A stretch of DNA of 6,992 bases from Gammaproteobacteria bacterium (GTDB lineage: Bacteria > Pseudomonadota > Gammaproteobacteria > Competibacterales > Competibacteraceae). Each line of letters starts with the position of its first letter. Position 1 is the stretch's first letter. The position numbers and the translations under genes are program-made. Under the pieces are notes generated by a model, which did not search any database, was not told the DNA's origin, and was given only the letters and a program-made list of their open reading frames with translations. This document shows, piece after piece, positions 1 to 5,616 of the stretch. Where the stretch lies: contig JAIFNF010000164.1 of the NCBI GenBank assembly GCA_020047885.1, positions 1 to 6,992 on the forward strand, written 5' to 3'.

Positions 1-807
1 GTGACCTTTGCCAATCCGGCGCTGGAACGTTTGCACGGTCAGTGGCCGGGTGGAGTGGTCGGGCGGTTTATCTGGGATTTTATGGCGGACGATACCGAAC
101 GAGAATCCCTGCGCGACTACCTGCAATGGCTAGTGCGTGATCAACCGCCGCCCACAACTTATTTCTCGAAAAATCGACATGCCGATGGCGGCGTCATCGA
201 CGTGCAGATGGATTGGAACTACCGCCACGGTGCGCAGGGTCAACTGCAAAGCTTTATCGCGATCGTTACTGACATCACCGACCGCCAGCGGATGCAGGAC
301 GCCTTACAGGAACAGGCGATTCGCGACCCGCTGACCGGACTGTTCAACCGCCGCTATCTGGATGAAACCCTGCTGCGCGAACTTCACCGCTGCCATCGCT
401 ACGGCGAGCCAATGGCCGTAGCGATGCTGGATATCGACCATTTCAAGCACTTCAACGATGTCTACGGCCACAACGCCGGCGATGCCGTGTTGCGGGCGAT
501 TGGCAATCTGCTCAAAGGTTTCTTGCGGGCCGGTGACATTGCCTGCCGCTATGGTGGTGAGGAATTGACCGTAATCCTGCCCGGCTCCACGATCGACGAC
601 GCTCGGATTCGGTTGGACGATCTGAGGCGCGCCATCATGCAACTGCGAGTCATTTATAACGAGGACGACTTGCCGACGATCACGGTGTCGATGGGCATCG
701 CCGCCGCTGGCGAGCAGGAGGTCGATGCCGCTGCCCTGCTGGGCCGAGCCGATGTTGCGCTATATCAGGCTAAAGAAAACGGGCGGAATCGAGTAGTTGT
801 TGCGTAA
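1..807 (+). CDS. PAS-GGDEF diguanylate cyclase, 5' end outside window
   Basis: The protein should make the second messenger cyclic di-GMP from two GTP. Residues 1 to about 92 look like the end of a PAS sensor domain: the opening TFANPALERL is typical of PAS core text and the segment closes with the usual DITDRQRMQD linker. A GGDEF domain follows from about 107 (RDPLTGLFNRRYLD). The metal-binding region DIDHFKHFND is at 144-153, and the active-site loop is GGEEL at 185-189. An inhibitory I-site, RAGD (176-179), lies exactly five residues before it. Glu in the third position is normal, but Leu instead of Phe in the fifth is unusual. The signature VALYQAKENGRN near the end is standard. The GTG at base 1 is almost certainly not the true start, because the PAS domain is incomplete; more sensor sequence should lie upstream. 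The stop at 805-807 is intact. No gene follows closely. Confidence 0.95.
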   Translation: MTFANPALERLHGQWPGGVVGRFIWDFMADDTERESLRDYLQWLVRDQPPPTTYFSKNRHADGGVIDVQMDWNYRHGAQGQLQSFIAIVTDITDRQRMQDALQEQAIRDPLTGLFNRRYLDETLLRELHRCHRYGEPMAVAMLDIDHFKHFNDVYGHNAGDAVLRAIGNLLKGFLRAGDIACRYGGEELTVILPGSTIDDARIRLDDLRRAIMQLRVIYNEDDLPTITVSMGIAAAGEQEVDAAALLGRADVALYQAKENGRNRVVVA

Positions 808-810
808 TTT

Positions 811-819
811 TGTGGATAA
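811..819 (-). promoter_or_regulatory. DnaA-box-like 9-mer
   Basis: TGTGGATAA on the plus strand is the exact complement of the consensus DnaA box TTATCCACA. It stands alone, four bases after the diguanylate cyclase stop. No cluster of boxes or AT-rich unwinding region surrounds it, so chance or a role outside replication is quite possible. Confidence 0.3.
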
Positions 820-916
820 CTCGGCAGAGGGGCGCGTCCAGCCCGTTCCCCTAATCCGACGAAAACCTCCCCTGCTTACCTGAGTGGATTCCCCTCACCC
901 CCATTCCATAGGCGTC

Positions 917-942
917 GTGCCACAAATCTTGATTTCTGGCAC
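917..942. repeat. 26-bp inverted repeat, candidate serine-recombinase crossover site
   Basis: Half-sites GTGCCACAAATC (917-928) and GATTTCTGGCAC (931-942) are inverted copies of one 12-mer, GTGCCANAAATC, with a single variable position. They flank a central dinucleotide TT (929-930). This 12+2+12 layout is the known architecture of Hin/Gin-type crossover sites and of resolvase site I, where the enzyme makes a two-base staggered cut at the centre. The serine-recombinase gene starts 65 bp downstream. I infer that this is the crossover or operator site of that enzyme. A plain repressor operator is the alternative. Confidence 0.6.
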
Positions 943-976
943 CGCTTTTCACCCCTGCAAAATCAACCCCTTGCCT

Positions 977-988
977 GTGCCATAAATC
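977..988 (+). promoter_or_regulatory. Third recombinase-type half-site
   Basis: GTGCCATAAATC repeats the 12-mer of the inverted repeat at 917-942 in direct orientation, exactly 60 bp from the first half-site. There is no matching inverted partner to its right. It ends 18 bp before the recombinase start codon. Occupancy here would be well placed to repress the gene, or it could act as an accessory subsite as in resolvase res sites. Confidence 0.5.
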
Positions 989-1006
989 AGGGACAGAATA
1001 GGGATT

Positions 1007-1567
1007 ATGCACCTCGGCTACGCACGGGTTTCCACCGGGGATCAAAACCCTGACCTGCAACTGACCGCCTTACGGCAGGCCGGCTGTACGCGGCTGTTCA
1101 CGGATACGGCCACGGGGGCGCATATCAAGCGGCCTGAGTTGGCGAAGTGCCTCAAAGCTCTGACCGCTGGCGATACCCTCACTGTCTGGAAGCTGGATCG
1201 ACTGGGGCGATCTTTGCGGGACTTGATTACTCTGCTGGATGAACTGCAAGCACGGGGAGTCGCATTCCGCTCACTGACGGAAGCCATTGATACCACCACC
1301 CCCACTGGACGGGCGATGTGGCAGATGGTGGGGATTCTGGCGGAACTGGAACGAGGGTTGATTCAGGAGCGGACACAAGCCGGACGGGCCGCAGCCATCG
1401 CTCGGGGAGTGAAGATGGGCCGTAAGGCATTACTGTCTGCGCAACAGATTAGCCATGCCCGGCAGCTACTGGCTCAGGGCGAACCCCATGACCGGGTGGC
1501 TCAGTCGCTCAAGGTGTCTCGACGCACCTTGTACCGGGCCTTGCAGGAACCTTTGCCTCAGAACTAG
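1007..1567 (+). CDS. Serine recombinase (resolvase/invertase family)
   Basis: A 186-residue site-specific recombinase of the small serine class (Tn3 resolvase, Hin, Pin), full length for the family. The N-terminal catalytic domain opens with GYARVSTGDQ, giving the nucleophile Ser9 and the conserved Arg7. The second active-site block KLDRLGRS (62-69) supplies Arg65 and Arg68. The long dimer helix follows (AELERGLIQERTQAG, about 112-126). The C-terminal 40 residues form the DNA-binding helix-turn-helix (SLKVSRRTLYRAL, 167-179). The enzyme would cut and rejoin DNA at paired sites, resolving cointegrates or inverting a segment. The ATG at 1007 gives a complete catalytic domain. Only a weak AGGG lies close upstream, so translation may be modest. 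The 12-mer repeats at 917-942 and 977-988 are likely its sites and may give autoregulation. No transposase lies next to it, so whether it acts as resolvase or invertase cannot be told. Confidence 0.95.
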   Translation: MHLGYARVSTGDQNPDLQLTALRQAGCTRLFTDTATGAHIKRPELAKCLKALTAGDTLTVWKLDRLGRSLRDLITLLDELQARGVAFRSLTEAIDTTTPTGRAMWQMVGILAELERGLIQERTQAGRAAAIARGVKMGRKALLSAQQISHARQLLAQGEPHDRVAQSLKVSRRTLYRALQEPLPQN

Positions 1568-1615
1568 CACCGCAAACTGCCCAGTGATGAGCCTCTAAAG
1601 CCAGAAAGCCCGGGG

Positions 1616-1665
1616 TGTCAAGCGACATCAGAAATTGACCCGTTGGCGACATTGAAAATTGACCC
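1616..1665 (+). mobile_element. Orphan IS21-family-type terminus
   Basis: The segment begins TGTCAAGCGACATCAG and contains two 20-bp direct repeats. The first is GCGACATCAGAAATTGACCC (1622-1641). The second is GCGACATTGAAAATTGACCC (1646-1665). They match at 17 of 20 positions and are spaced 24 bp. IS21-family elements begin with 5'-TG and carry multiple terminal repeats of this kind, with GACATT and AATTGACC cores. No istA/istB transposase genes follow, and no opposite end is visible in the window. I infer a solo end left by deletion of an IS. It sits between the recombinase gene and a truncated recombinase fragment, which suits a rearrangement junction. Confidence 0.6.
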
Positions 1666-1715
1666 TGCTGGTGGACTCAGTTATTGAATCGACGCGACCG
1701 GGGCGGGGGGAACGG

Positions 1716-1955
1716 ATGGGTAAGCTGCCCTACGGGTTTACCCTCGCTGACGATGGCGTCCAGGTGGTGCCATGCCCTGGCGAGCAAACCGTGTTGCAGC
1801 GCATCGCGGGGCTTCGACATCAGGGCTACTCGCTACGACAAGTGGCCGCGTTGCTGAATGCCGCATATCGCTTCAACCGGCACGGTCGCCGGTGGAACCA
1901 CGTCTTGCTCCACGCGATTTGTCAGAATCTCGATCAGCGACGAGTTCCCCTCTAA
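1716..1955 (+). CDS. Fragment resembling a serine-recombinase C-terminal domain
   Basis: From the ATG at 1716 the frame encodes 79 residues. The text MGKLPYGFTLADDG, then VVPCPGEQTVLQRI, GYSLRQVAALLN and HGRRWNHVLLHAI resembles the region after the catalytic domain in many serine recombinases. There GxxPYGY, a PxEQ segment, an SLR(A/Q)(I/V)A helix and a GRxW box occur in this order. No catalytic domain precedes it: the frame is closed by a TGA at 1653-1655 inside the IS21-type end, and an alternative TTG start at 1659 would also fall within that end. I read it as the truncated 3' part of a recombinase gene cut by the insertion. A stand-alone small HTH protein is possible, since a G-rich stretch precedes the ATG. 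Confidence 0.45.
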   Translation: MGKLPYGFTLADDGVQVVPCPGEQTVLQRIAGLRHQGYSLRQVAALLNAAYRFNRHGRRWNHVLLHAICQNLDQRRVPL

Positions 1956-1997
1956 GGCCGGTCATCGGGCATCCGTGGGATTCATGTCCTTCACCTG

Positions 1998-2094
1998 CGG
2001 GACAGCCGGGACACGCGGGACAGCTCGAATTACCGTTATAAAACAATAAGTCAGAGAGATCATTGCATCAACAGTCAGCGGGACAGCCGGGACA
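1998..2094 (+). repeat. 9-bp CGGGACA-type direct repeats
   Basis: Three consecutive 9-bp units, CGGGACAGC, CGGGACACG and CGGGACAGC, occupy 1998-2024. Two more, CGGGACAGC and CGGGACAC, are at 2079-2095, and a single GGGGACAG is at 2141-2148. The same heptamer appears twice in inverted orientation in the hairpin at 2159-2190. It also recurs in the 3' end of the DUF927 gene (2221-2240), where it encodes the RDSRDF text. The cluster surrounds the end of a replication-type gene, so an iteron or protein-binding role is conceivable. A mobile repeat or simple tandem expansion is the alternative. Confidence 0.6.
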
Positions 2095-2158
2095 CATCAG
2101 CAGAAAGGAGGCGGAGAGAGGGACGGTGAGGGGAGGAGCGGGGGACAGTGAAGAACGA

Positions 2159-2190
2159 CCTGTCCCGGAGCCGAAGGGTGCCGGGACAGG
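2159..2190 (-). terminator. Perfect 10-bp hairpin after the DUF927 gene
   Basis: CCTGTCCCGG (2159-2168) and CCGGGACAGG (2181-2190) are perfect complements around a 12-base loop, 18 bases past the stop of the minus-strand DUF927 gene. The stem is strong and GC-rich, and the position suits a transcription end for that gene. No run of U follows on either strand, so it is not a textbook intrinsic terminator. The stem is made of the same CGGGACA motif as the neighbouring repeats, so it may instead be a protein site. Confidence 0.45.
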
Positions 2191-2208
2191 CTAACTGGTT
2201 GATTAGAT

Positions 2209-4314
2209 TCAGCTGTCCCTGAAGTCCCGGCTGTCCCGGTCATCATCAGACTGAGCGGAATTATCGACTATGTCCTCACCCAGAATCTCACCCTTGACGG
2301 TGTAGATCCAGAGCCGCTTCTTCAAAGCCGGAATGTTATGCCGCGCTTTGAGTTTGCCGGAGTCATTGCGGAACAAGAATTTCTGCTCATCCAACGCCCT
2401 GGCCACGGCAATCGGCTCGTAATCCGGTACCGCTGCTTTCAACGTTTCGTCCTGAAATAACCACAGTTTGCGTTCTTTATCGTACCAGCCCGCACAATTG
2501 ACCAACGTGCGTTCGCTGTCCAAGCCTTTAAATCTGCCACGATAGTTCAGAATAAACTCGTGCACCCGACGAGTGATGCGCTGCGCATCCGTTTCGGCGG
2601 TGCTTCTGAGCCAGCGATCCATAACCGTCTTGACGGCATTCCGAACCTTAGCTCGGGTTGTAGGAATGATGCCTAAATGGGCGGCCAGCTCGCCTGCCAG
2701 TGAAATCAGCGCAAAGCGCCGGACGGCGCGCATGGTTTCCGGCTCCGCATGGGGAGGCGCTAACTCCTTGAGCACCTTTTCCATTTGAGTATTCAAAAAC
2801 TCACGCAATCGATCCTCGGAGGAAAAATCTTCCGTGATCTTCTGTATCAGCGCAGGTCCTGCCGTCCCGAAGTACTGCCCACAGGCGGTCTTGATGTCGG
2901 AAATGATCTTCCCGCGTTGATCGGCGGGAGCCTGCTCGGCAATGTCGGTGATTTCGATGTCGAGTGCCCGGTGCAATAACCCCCCCGGCACCGTCTGGCG
3001 CTGACCGTGACTGCCCGCGCTGGCCATTTTCGCCTTGAGGGAAATTTCCCCGCTGGACAGCACGACCGTCCGCCAGTCCGTCTGCTTCTGCAACTGGCGC
3101 TGGCTGTTCATCGCCCCCTTACCCTGCCCGCCGCTGAGGAAGTAAATGGTGCTCCGAATGTCCTCGATTTCAGTACTTCCCAGTTCGTCCAGCGCCAGGA
3201 TCAGATCATGGTGAGCCGCCGCCTGACCCTCTAACCCGTTGGCCGTCTGTCGCCACGTCTGGAGAAACGACTGACTGTGAGCCGTCGTGGGGTCAGCGGC
3301 ACACCCCCAGATCGACGCCGAAAGGAGCAATTCCGTCGTTTTGCCGGTGGTCGTGGGACCCCAATAATGTAACAACATGGATTCACAGGGGGTGATAAAT
3401 TTCAAAAAGACCGGGACAAAGCCTGCGGACAACGCGAACAGCATATCGGGATACGCACACGCCGGACTCGCAATATGCTGTTGCCAGTCGGCTAACGTCC
3501 CCTGACCACTCACTTTATGCGTTGTCGTGATCGCGGTATTCGGTTGAAATTGAATCACATTCTGCACATTATGACCAATCACCCGATCAGGCAGCACATA
3601 CACCAATTGCCGATAATCATCAATCCAACCGAGACGATTCACCATCAAAATCCGATGCGGTACTGCCCAATCGTTGAGCAACTTTTGAAAATGATTTGCC
3701 TGGCCGTGCGCCATCCGCAGTCCTTGATCGGCAAAGCGTTTCGCCAAAGCCTGAGCGCTTCCCTGCAACTCGACATCGGAAACAAAAAGAGTCTGCTCGA
3801 CACCATCCTGATCGTGAAAACGAACAATGCGCCCCCACTTACCCTCCACGGTCCGGGTCTGCGCCGTGACAGCAATGGGGTGGCAAACCCGCTTATGTTC
3901 CTGTTCCTGTTCCTGTTCCTTCCCCTTTTTCTTCCCCTTCCCCTTCGACGGGACGACGATCCAGCCATCAGCACGATAAAAATCATCCGGCAACGGGGTG
4001 ACCGTCTCAGTCTCAGTCTCAGTCTCAGTCTCAGTCTCAGTGGCCGGTTGAATCGCCGTCGCTTCCGTGGGAGGCGTCACGTTTTCCATGACCGGTTCGG
4101 CCTCAACGCTTTCAGCATCCAACAGCGATGCCTCATTCACCAAGGGTTCCGTCCCGTCCGTCCCGTCCGTCGCGTCCGCATCCGTCCTGTTCGCCAATTC
4201 AATGACGGCGTTCAATCCATCAGCAGTCAATGCATCATCATGGGAATTGCTATTGCTGTAAAAAACCACTCTATTATTAGGTAATAACGATATTGTCTCT
4301 GAACAATCAGACAT
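2209..4314 (-). CDS. DUF927-family P-loop ATPase, probable replicative helicase
   Basis: A 701-residue protein with the DUF927 domain (COG5519-type), found in plasmid, phage and satellite replication proteins. I infer a helicase unwinding the element's DNA. The conserved domain begins near 150. The Walker A motif is GPTTTGKT (319-326), followed by the family's ASIWG, and Walker B is LILALDELG (371-379, Asp376/Glu377). A sensor-like VVLSSGE (408-414) and a basic LLHRALDIE segment (446-454) follow. Residues 1-145 are low complexity: acidic, then six TE pairs (92-103), then a Lys-rich and an EQ-repeat stretch (124-142). The C-terminus is charged and repetitive (DRDSRDFRDS). The ATG at 4314 is supported by AGAGGA (4321-4326 on the complement) six bases upstream. 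No primase catalytic motif is evident, so priming must come from elsewhere. The gene is divergent from the 13-bp array and the AT-rich gene set. Confidence 0.92.
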   Translation of the reverse strand: MSDCSETISLLPNNRVVFYSNSNSHDDALTADGLNAVIELANRTDADATDGTDGTEPLVNEASLLDAESVEAEPVMENVTPPTEATAIQPATETETETETETETVTPLPDDFYRADGWIVVPSKGKGKKKGKEQEQEQEHKRVCHPIAVTAQTRTVEGKWGRIVRFHDQDGVEQTLFVSDVELQGSAQALAKRFADQGLRMAHGQANHFQKLLNDWAVPHRILMVNRLGWIDDYRQLVYVLPDRVIGHNVQNVIQFQPNTAITTTHKVSGQGTLADWQQHIASPACAYPDMLFALSAGFVPVFLKFITPCESMLLHYWGPTTTGKTTELLLSASIWGCAADPTTAHSQSFLQTWRQTANGLEGQAAAHHDLILALDELGSTEIEDIRSTIYFLSGGQGKGAMNSQRQLQKQTDWRTVVLSSGEISLKAKMASAGSHGQRQTVPGGLLHRALDIEITDIAEQAPADQRGKIISDIKTACGQYFGTAGPALIQKITEDFSSEDRLREFLNTQMEKVLKELAPPHAEPETMRAVRRFALISLAGELAAHLGIIPTTRAKVRNAVKTVMDRWLRSTAETDAQRITRRVHEFILNYRGRFKGLDSERTLVNCAGWYDKERKLWLFQDETLKAAVPDYEPIAVARALDEQKFLFRNDSGKLKARHNIPALKKRLWIYTVKGEILGEDIVDNSAQSDDDRDSRDFRDS
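3896..3919 (-). repeat. TGTTCC hexanucleotide repeat, 4 copies, inside the DUF927 gene
   Basis: Four perfect head-to-tail TGTTCC units encode the EQEQEQE stretch in the N-terminal linker (about residues 133-139). A Lys/Gly-rich segment is next to it. Because the unit is a multiple of three, copy changes by slippage would alter linker length without shifting frame. Confidence 0.85.
4005..4040 (-). repeat. TCTCAG hexanucleotide repeat, 6 copies, inside the DUF927 gene
   Basis: Six perfect tandem TCTCAG units encode six Thr-Glu pairs (residues 92-103). The tract lies in a region without recognisable fold, upstream of the ATPase domain. Perfect identity between units suggests recent expansion, and length variation between related elements is likely. 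A weaker 9-bp periodicity lies nearby at about 4150-4180 (GTCCCGTCC-like), coding for DGTDGTEP. Confidence 0.88.
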
Positions 4315-4353
4315 TTACTGTCCTCTTGGTAAAGAAAGCAATCACCGCCTTAC

Positions 4354-4376
4354 CCTATCGACCTATTAACGATAGG
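4354..4376. promoter_or_regulatory. Inverted repeat in the DUF927 gene leader
   Basis: CCTATCG (4354-4360) and CGATAGG (4370-4376) are perfect complements around a 9-base loop, about 40 bp upstream of the DUF927 start codon. As RNA it could form a leader hairpin; as DNA it could be an operator. The GCGATAG text also appears twice near the right end of the window (6666-6672 and 6696-6702). Confidence 0.4.
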
Positions 4377-4520
4377 CAGGCTCTCGCACTGACTCGGGAC
4401 AAACCTCCCTTGTGTCAGCTCAAGACGAGATATTGAGTCATCCCCCCGAAATTTCAAGGGTCTCCTCCCGAAAAAAATTTCTCGCCCCCACTCGACCCAT
4501 GATCCTCCTTTTATCATCCC

Positions 4521-4540
4521 CATCGGGGACAGCCCCGATG
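4521..4540. promoter_or_regulatory. Perfect 8-bp tetraloop hairpin
   Basis: CATCGGGG (4521-4528), loop ACAG, CCCCGATG (4533-4540). The stem is very stable for its size. No T-run follows on either strand, so it is not a typical intrinsic terminator. On the minus strand it lies just upstream of the AAGGAGG at 4504-4510, so it could shape a leader transcript for the DUF927 gene. Confidence 0.45.
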
Positions 4541-4609
4541 CCTTGCGCAGTATCAACCGATGCCGCCCTCCCCATTAGTGACTTCGTTTTATGGCAAAAC
4601 TTTTCGCTT

Positions 4610-4907
4610 AAACTATGAATTAAAACTGTGAATTGAAACTATGAATTGAAACTATGAATTGAAACTGTGAATTAAAACTGTGAATTGAAACTGTGAATTG
4701 AAACTGTGAATTGAAAATGTGAATTGAAACTGTGAATTAAAACTGTGAATTGAAACTGTGAATTGAAACTGTGAATTGAAACTGTGAATTGAAAATGTGA
4801 ATTGAAAATGTGAATTGAAACTGTGAATTGAAACTGTGAATTGAAACTGTGAATTGAAACTGTGAATTGAAACTGTGAATTGAAACTGTGAACAACAAAC
4901 TATGAAC
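4610..4907 (+). repeat. Array of 13-bp direct repeats, candidate iterons
   Basis: Twenty-one complete 13-bp units run head to tail with no spacers from 4610 to 4882 (consensus AAACTGTGAATTG). A shortened unit (4883-4893) and a last AAACTATGAAC (4897-4907) follow. Variants are AAACTATGAATT in units 1, 3 and 4, AAAATGTGAATTG in units 9, 15 and 16, and a final A in units 1, 5 and 10. Units 5-9 and 10-15 share the same order of variants, so the array seems to have grown by block duplication. Inverted single copies sit at 4972-4982 and 5877-5887. The array lies upstream of a divergent replication-type ATPase gene, as iterons of plasmid origins or partition sites often do. The function is inferred. 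Confidence 0.9.
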
Positions 4908-4933
4908 AGTCAATGATGTGAAAAATCGACTAC

Positions 4934-4982
4934 GGATAGGAGGCCAACGCTGAAATAGTTTAGGTGGGTTTATTCATAGTTT
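4934..4982 (+). repeat. 49-bp direct repeat, copy A
   Basis: Copy A starts GGATAGGAGGCC and ends ATTCATAGTTT. It matches copy B (5839-5887) at about 36 of 49 ungapped positions, with the ends best conserved. Its last 11 bases are the exact inverted form of a variant of the 13-bp array unit. It also contains TTATTCATA (4970-4978), which fits a relaxed DnaA-box pattern. Copies A and B bracket the AlpA-like gene pair and its terminator. Confidence 0.6.
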
Positions 4983-5123
4983 GAGGTCGGTTTTGCGAGA
5001 ATGCTCTATTTAGATTATGTCCATTATCACTTATAGGGCTGTCGATGTCGGCTTTCGTCATCGTTGATCGCGTCAATCCCTCATTTCAACTTTTTACCTG
5101 AAAGCAGGTCGAGGTTTACATAA
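4983..5123. other. Upstream region of the AlpA-like gene pair
   Basis: About 140 bases without a gene. They should hold the promoter for the plus-strand pair, but I could not assign convincing -35/-10 boxes. A short hairpin ACCTG-AAAG-CAGGT (5096-5109), preceded by five T, lies just ahead of the ribosome binding site GAGG (5111-5114). Confidence 0.3.
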
Positions 5124-5392
5124 ATGCAGTCTTATTCAACAAAGAGTATTACAATCTTGGCGAATTACCAAAATTATTACACGTCTCGAAAAAGACATTT
5201 TATCAATTAAAACAGTCGCCACAGTTCCCCCCTATTTTTGAATTAAGCAAAACATTTAAGGTGGTGCGTAAGAAAGATATGGACGCCTTTGTAAAAGCAT
5301 TTAATAAGCAGCGTCAAACTCTTGAAGAACAGAAACACAACCTGATTCATACGTTGCTGGATAATTTGCCTCACGTTACGGATTCATTATGA
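5124..5392 (+). pseudogene. AlpA-like HTH protein gene, apparent 1-base frameshift
   Basis: An ATG at 5124 has a good site GAGG (5111-5114) nine bases upstream, but that frame closes after 28 codons. From 5135 another frame encodes FNKEYYNLGELPKLLHVS, then KKTFYQLKQSPQFPPIFELS, ending in TGA at 5390-5392. Adding one T in the TTATTC run at about 5134 joins them into an 89-residue protein. The joined protein has the AlpA/excisionase plan: a helix-turn-helix with VSKKTFYQL, the FPP turn and a following basic segment (KVVRKKDMDAFV), then a charged helical tail. AlpA-type proteins bind DNA to control excision or early genes of mobile elements. The open frame itself has no usual start codon. Its stop overlaps the next gene's start as ATGA, so the two were translationally coupled. 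It is either a real mutation or an assembly error. Confidence 0.6.
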
Positions 5393-5616
5393 ACTTTAAA
5401 GAACAATTTGATTACATCAAAAATCATATCGACTTGGAAAAGTATATTCTCAGTGAAAATGCCGACTATAGTTATATTGTAAACTCGATGAATCAACATA
5501 TTATGAAAATTGATGTGGTGGGACATTACTTAGGACTAACCAATGCGGCCATCATTGCTTTAGAAAAACACCCCTTATTTCCTAAATCAATCCAGCATAA
5601 AAATAAACGCTACTAA
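5389..5616 (+). CDS. Small AlpA-like protein, probably C-terminally truncated by a frameshift
   Basis: The 75-residue frame starts at the ATG of an ATGA overlap with the preceding gene, an arrangement typical of coupled translation; no separate strong ribosome site is needed. The text DVVGHYLGLTNAAIIALEKHPLFPKSI (41-67) has a helix-turn-helix followed by FPK, as in AlpA-type regulators. The gene is therefore probably a diverged relative of its upstream neighbour and of the ORF at 6746. The reading stops soon after the HTH, following an A5 run (5599-5603). A second open frame, with matching codon use, continues directly to 5737. One extra A would explain the break. As it stands, a short protein lacking the C-terminal part would be made. 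Confidence 0.6.
   Translation: MNFKEQFDYIKNHIDLEKYILSENADYSYIVNSMNQHIMKIDVVGHYLGLTNAAIIALEKHPLFPKSIQHKNKRY

Larger units (their letters stand above)
808..1006. other. Intergenic region with recombinase-type half-sites
   Basis: I see no coding potential in this gap. The first part holds a perfect match to the DnaA-box consensus at 811-819. The second part carries three copies of a 12-bp motif, described separately, that look like binding sites for the recombinase encoded just downstream. No clear intrinsic terminator for the diguanylate cyclase gene and no convincing -35/-10 pair were found. Confidence 0.5.
4315..4609. other. Leader and intergenic region upstream of the DUF927 gene
   Basis: This stretch of about 295 bases has no convincing gene. 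Possible ORFs here lack similarity and have biased, repetitive composition. It contains two perfect hairpins (4354-4376 and 4521-4540). On the minus strand there is also a strong AAGGAGG (4504-4510) three bases before an ATG (4500) that opens only 20 codons. It probably serves as promoter and leader of the DUF927 gene, but no clear promoter boxes could be assigned. Confidence 0.4.

Noticed and set aside
304..642. A 112-codon minus-strand ORF
   Set aside because: It lies fully opposite the GGDEF coding region and shows no recognisable motifs.
1772..2049. Two overlapping plus-strand ORFs of 63 to 89 codons
   Set aside because: They are alternate frames of the recombinase-like fragment and extend into the CGGGACA repeats. 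The composition is Pro/Arg/Thr-rich without motifs.
3517..4284. A 255-codon plus-strand ORF
   Set aside because: It is antisense to the DUF927 gene, which has clear Walker motifs, an SD and a family match. The plus-strand product is Leu/Arg/Ser low complexity from the hexanucleotide tracts.
4521..4540. Intrinsic terminator at the CATCGGGG/CCCCGATG hairpin
   Set aside because: The stem is excellent but there is no T-run after it on either strand, so I list it only as a structured regulatory element.
4350..4556. A 68-codon minus-strand ORF in the DUF927 leader
   Set aside because: It runs through two hairpins and a G-rich stretch, has no convincing ribosome site at its first ATG and no recognisable domain.
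4610..4907. CRISPR array, because the units contain ATTGAAAC text seen at the ends of some CRISPR repeats
   Set aside because: The units are 13 bp, directly adjacent with no spacers, and no cas gene is present.
5596..5610. Programmed -1 ribosomal frameshift at the A5 run of the AlpA-like gene
   Set aside because: A -1 shift here gives an immediate TAA. The continuation lies in the +1 frame, and no canonical X XXY YYZ heptamer in register or downstream structure is present.
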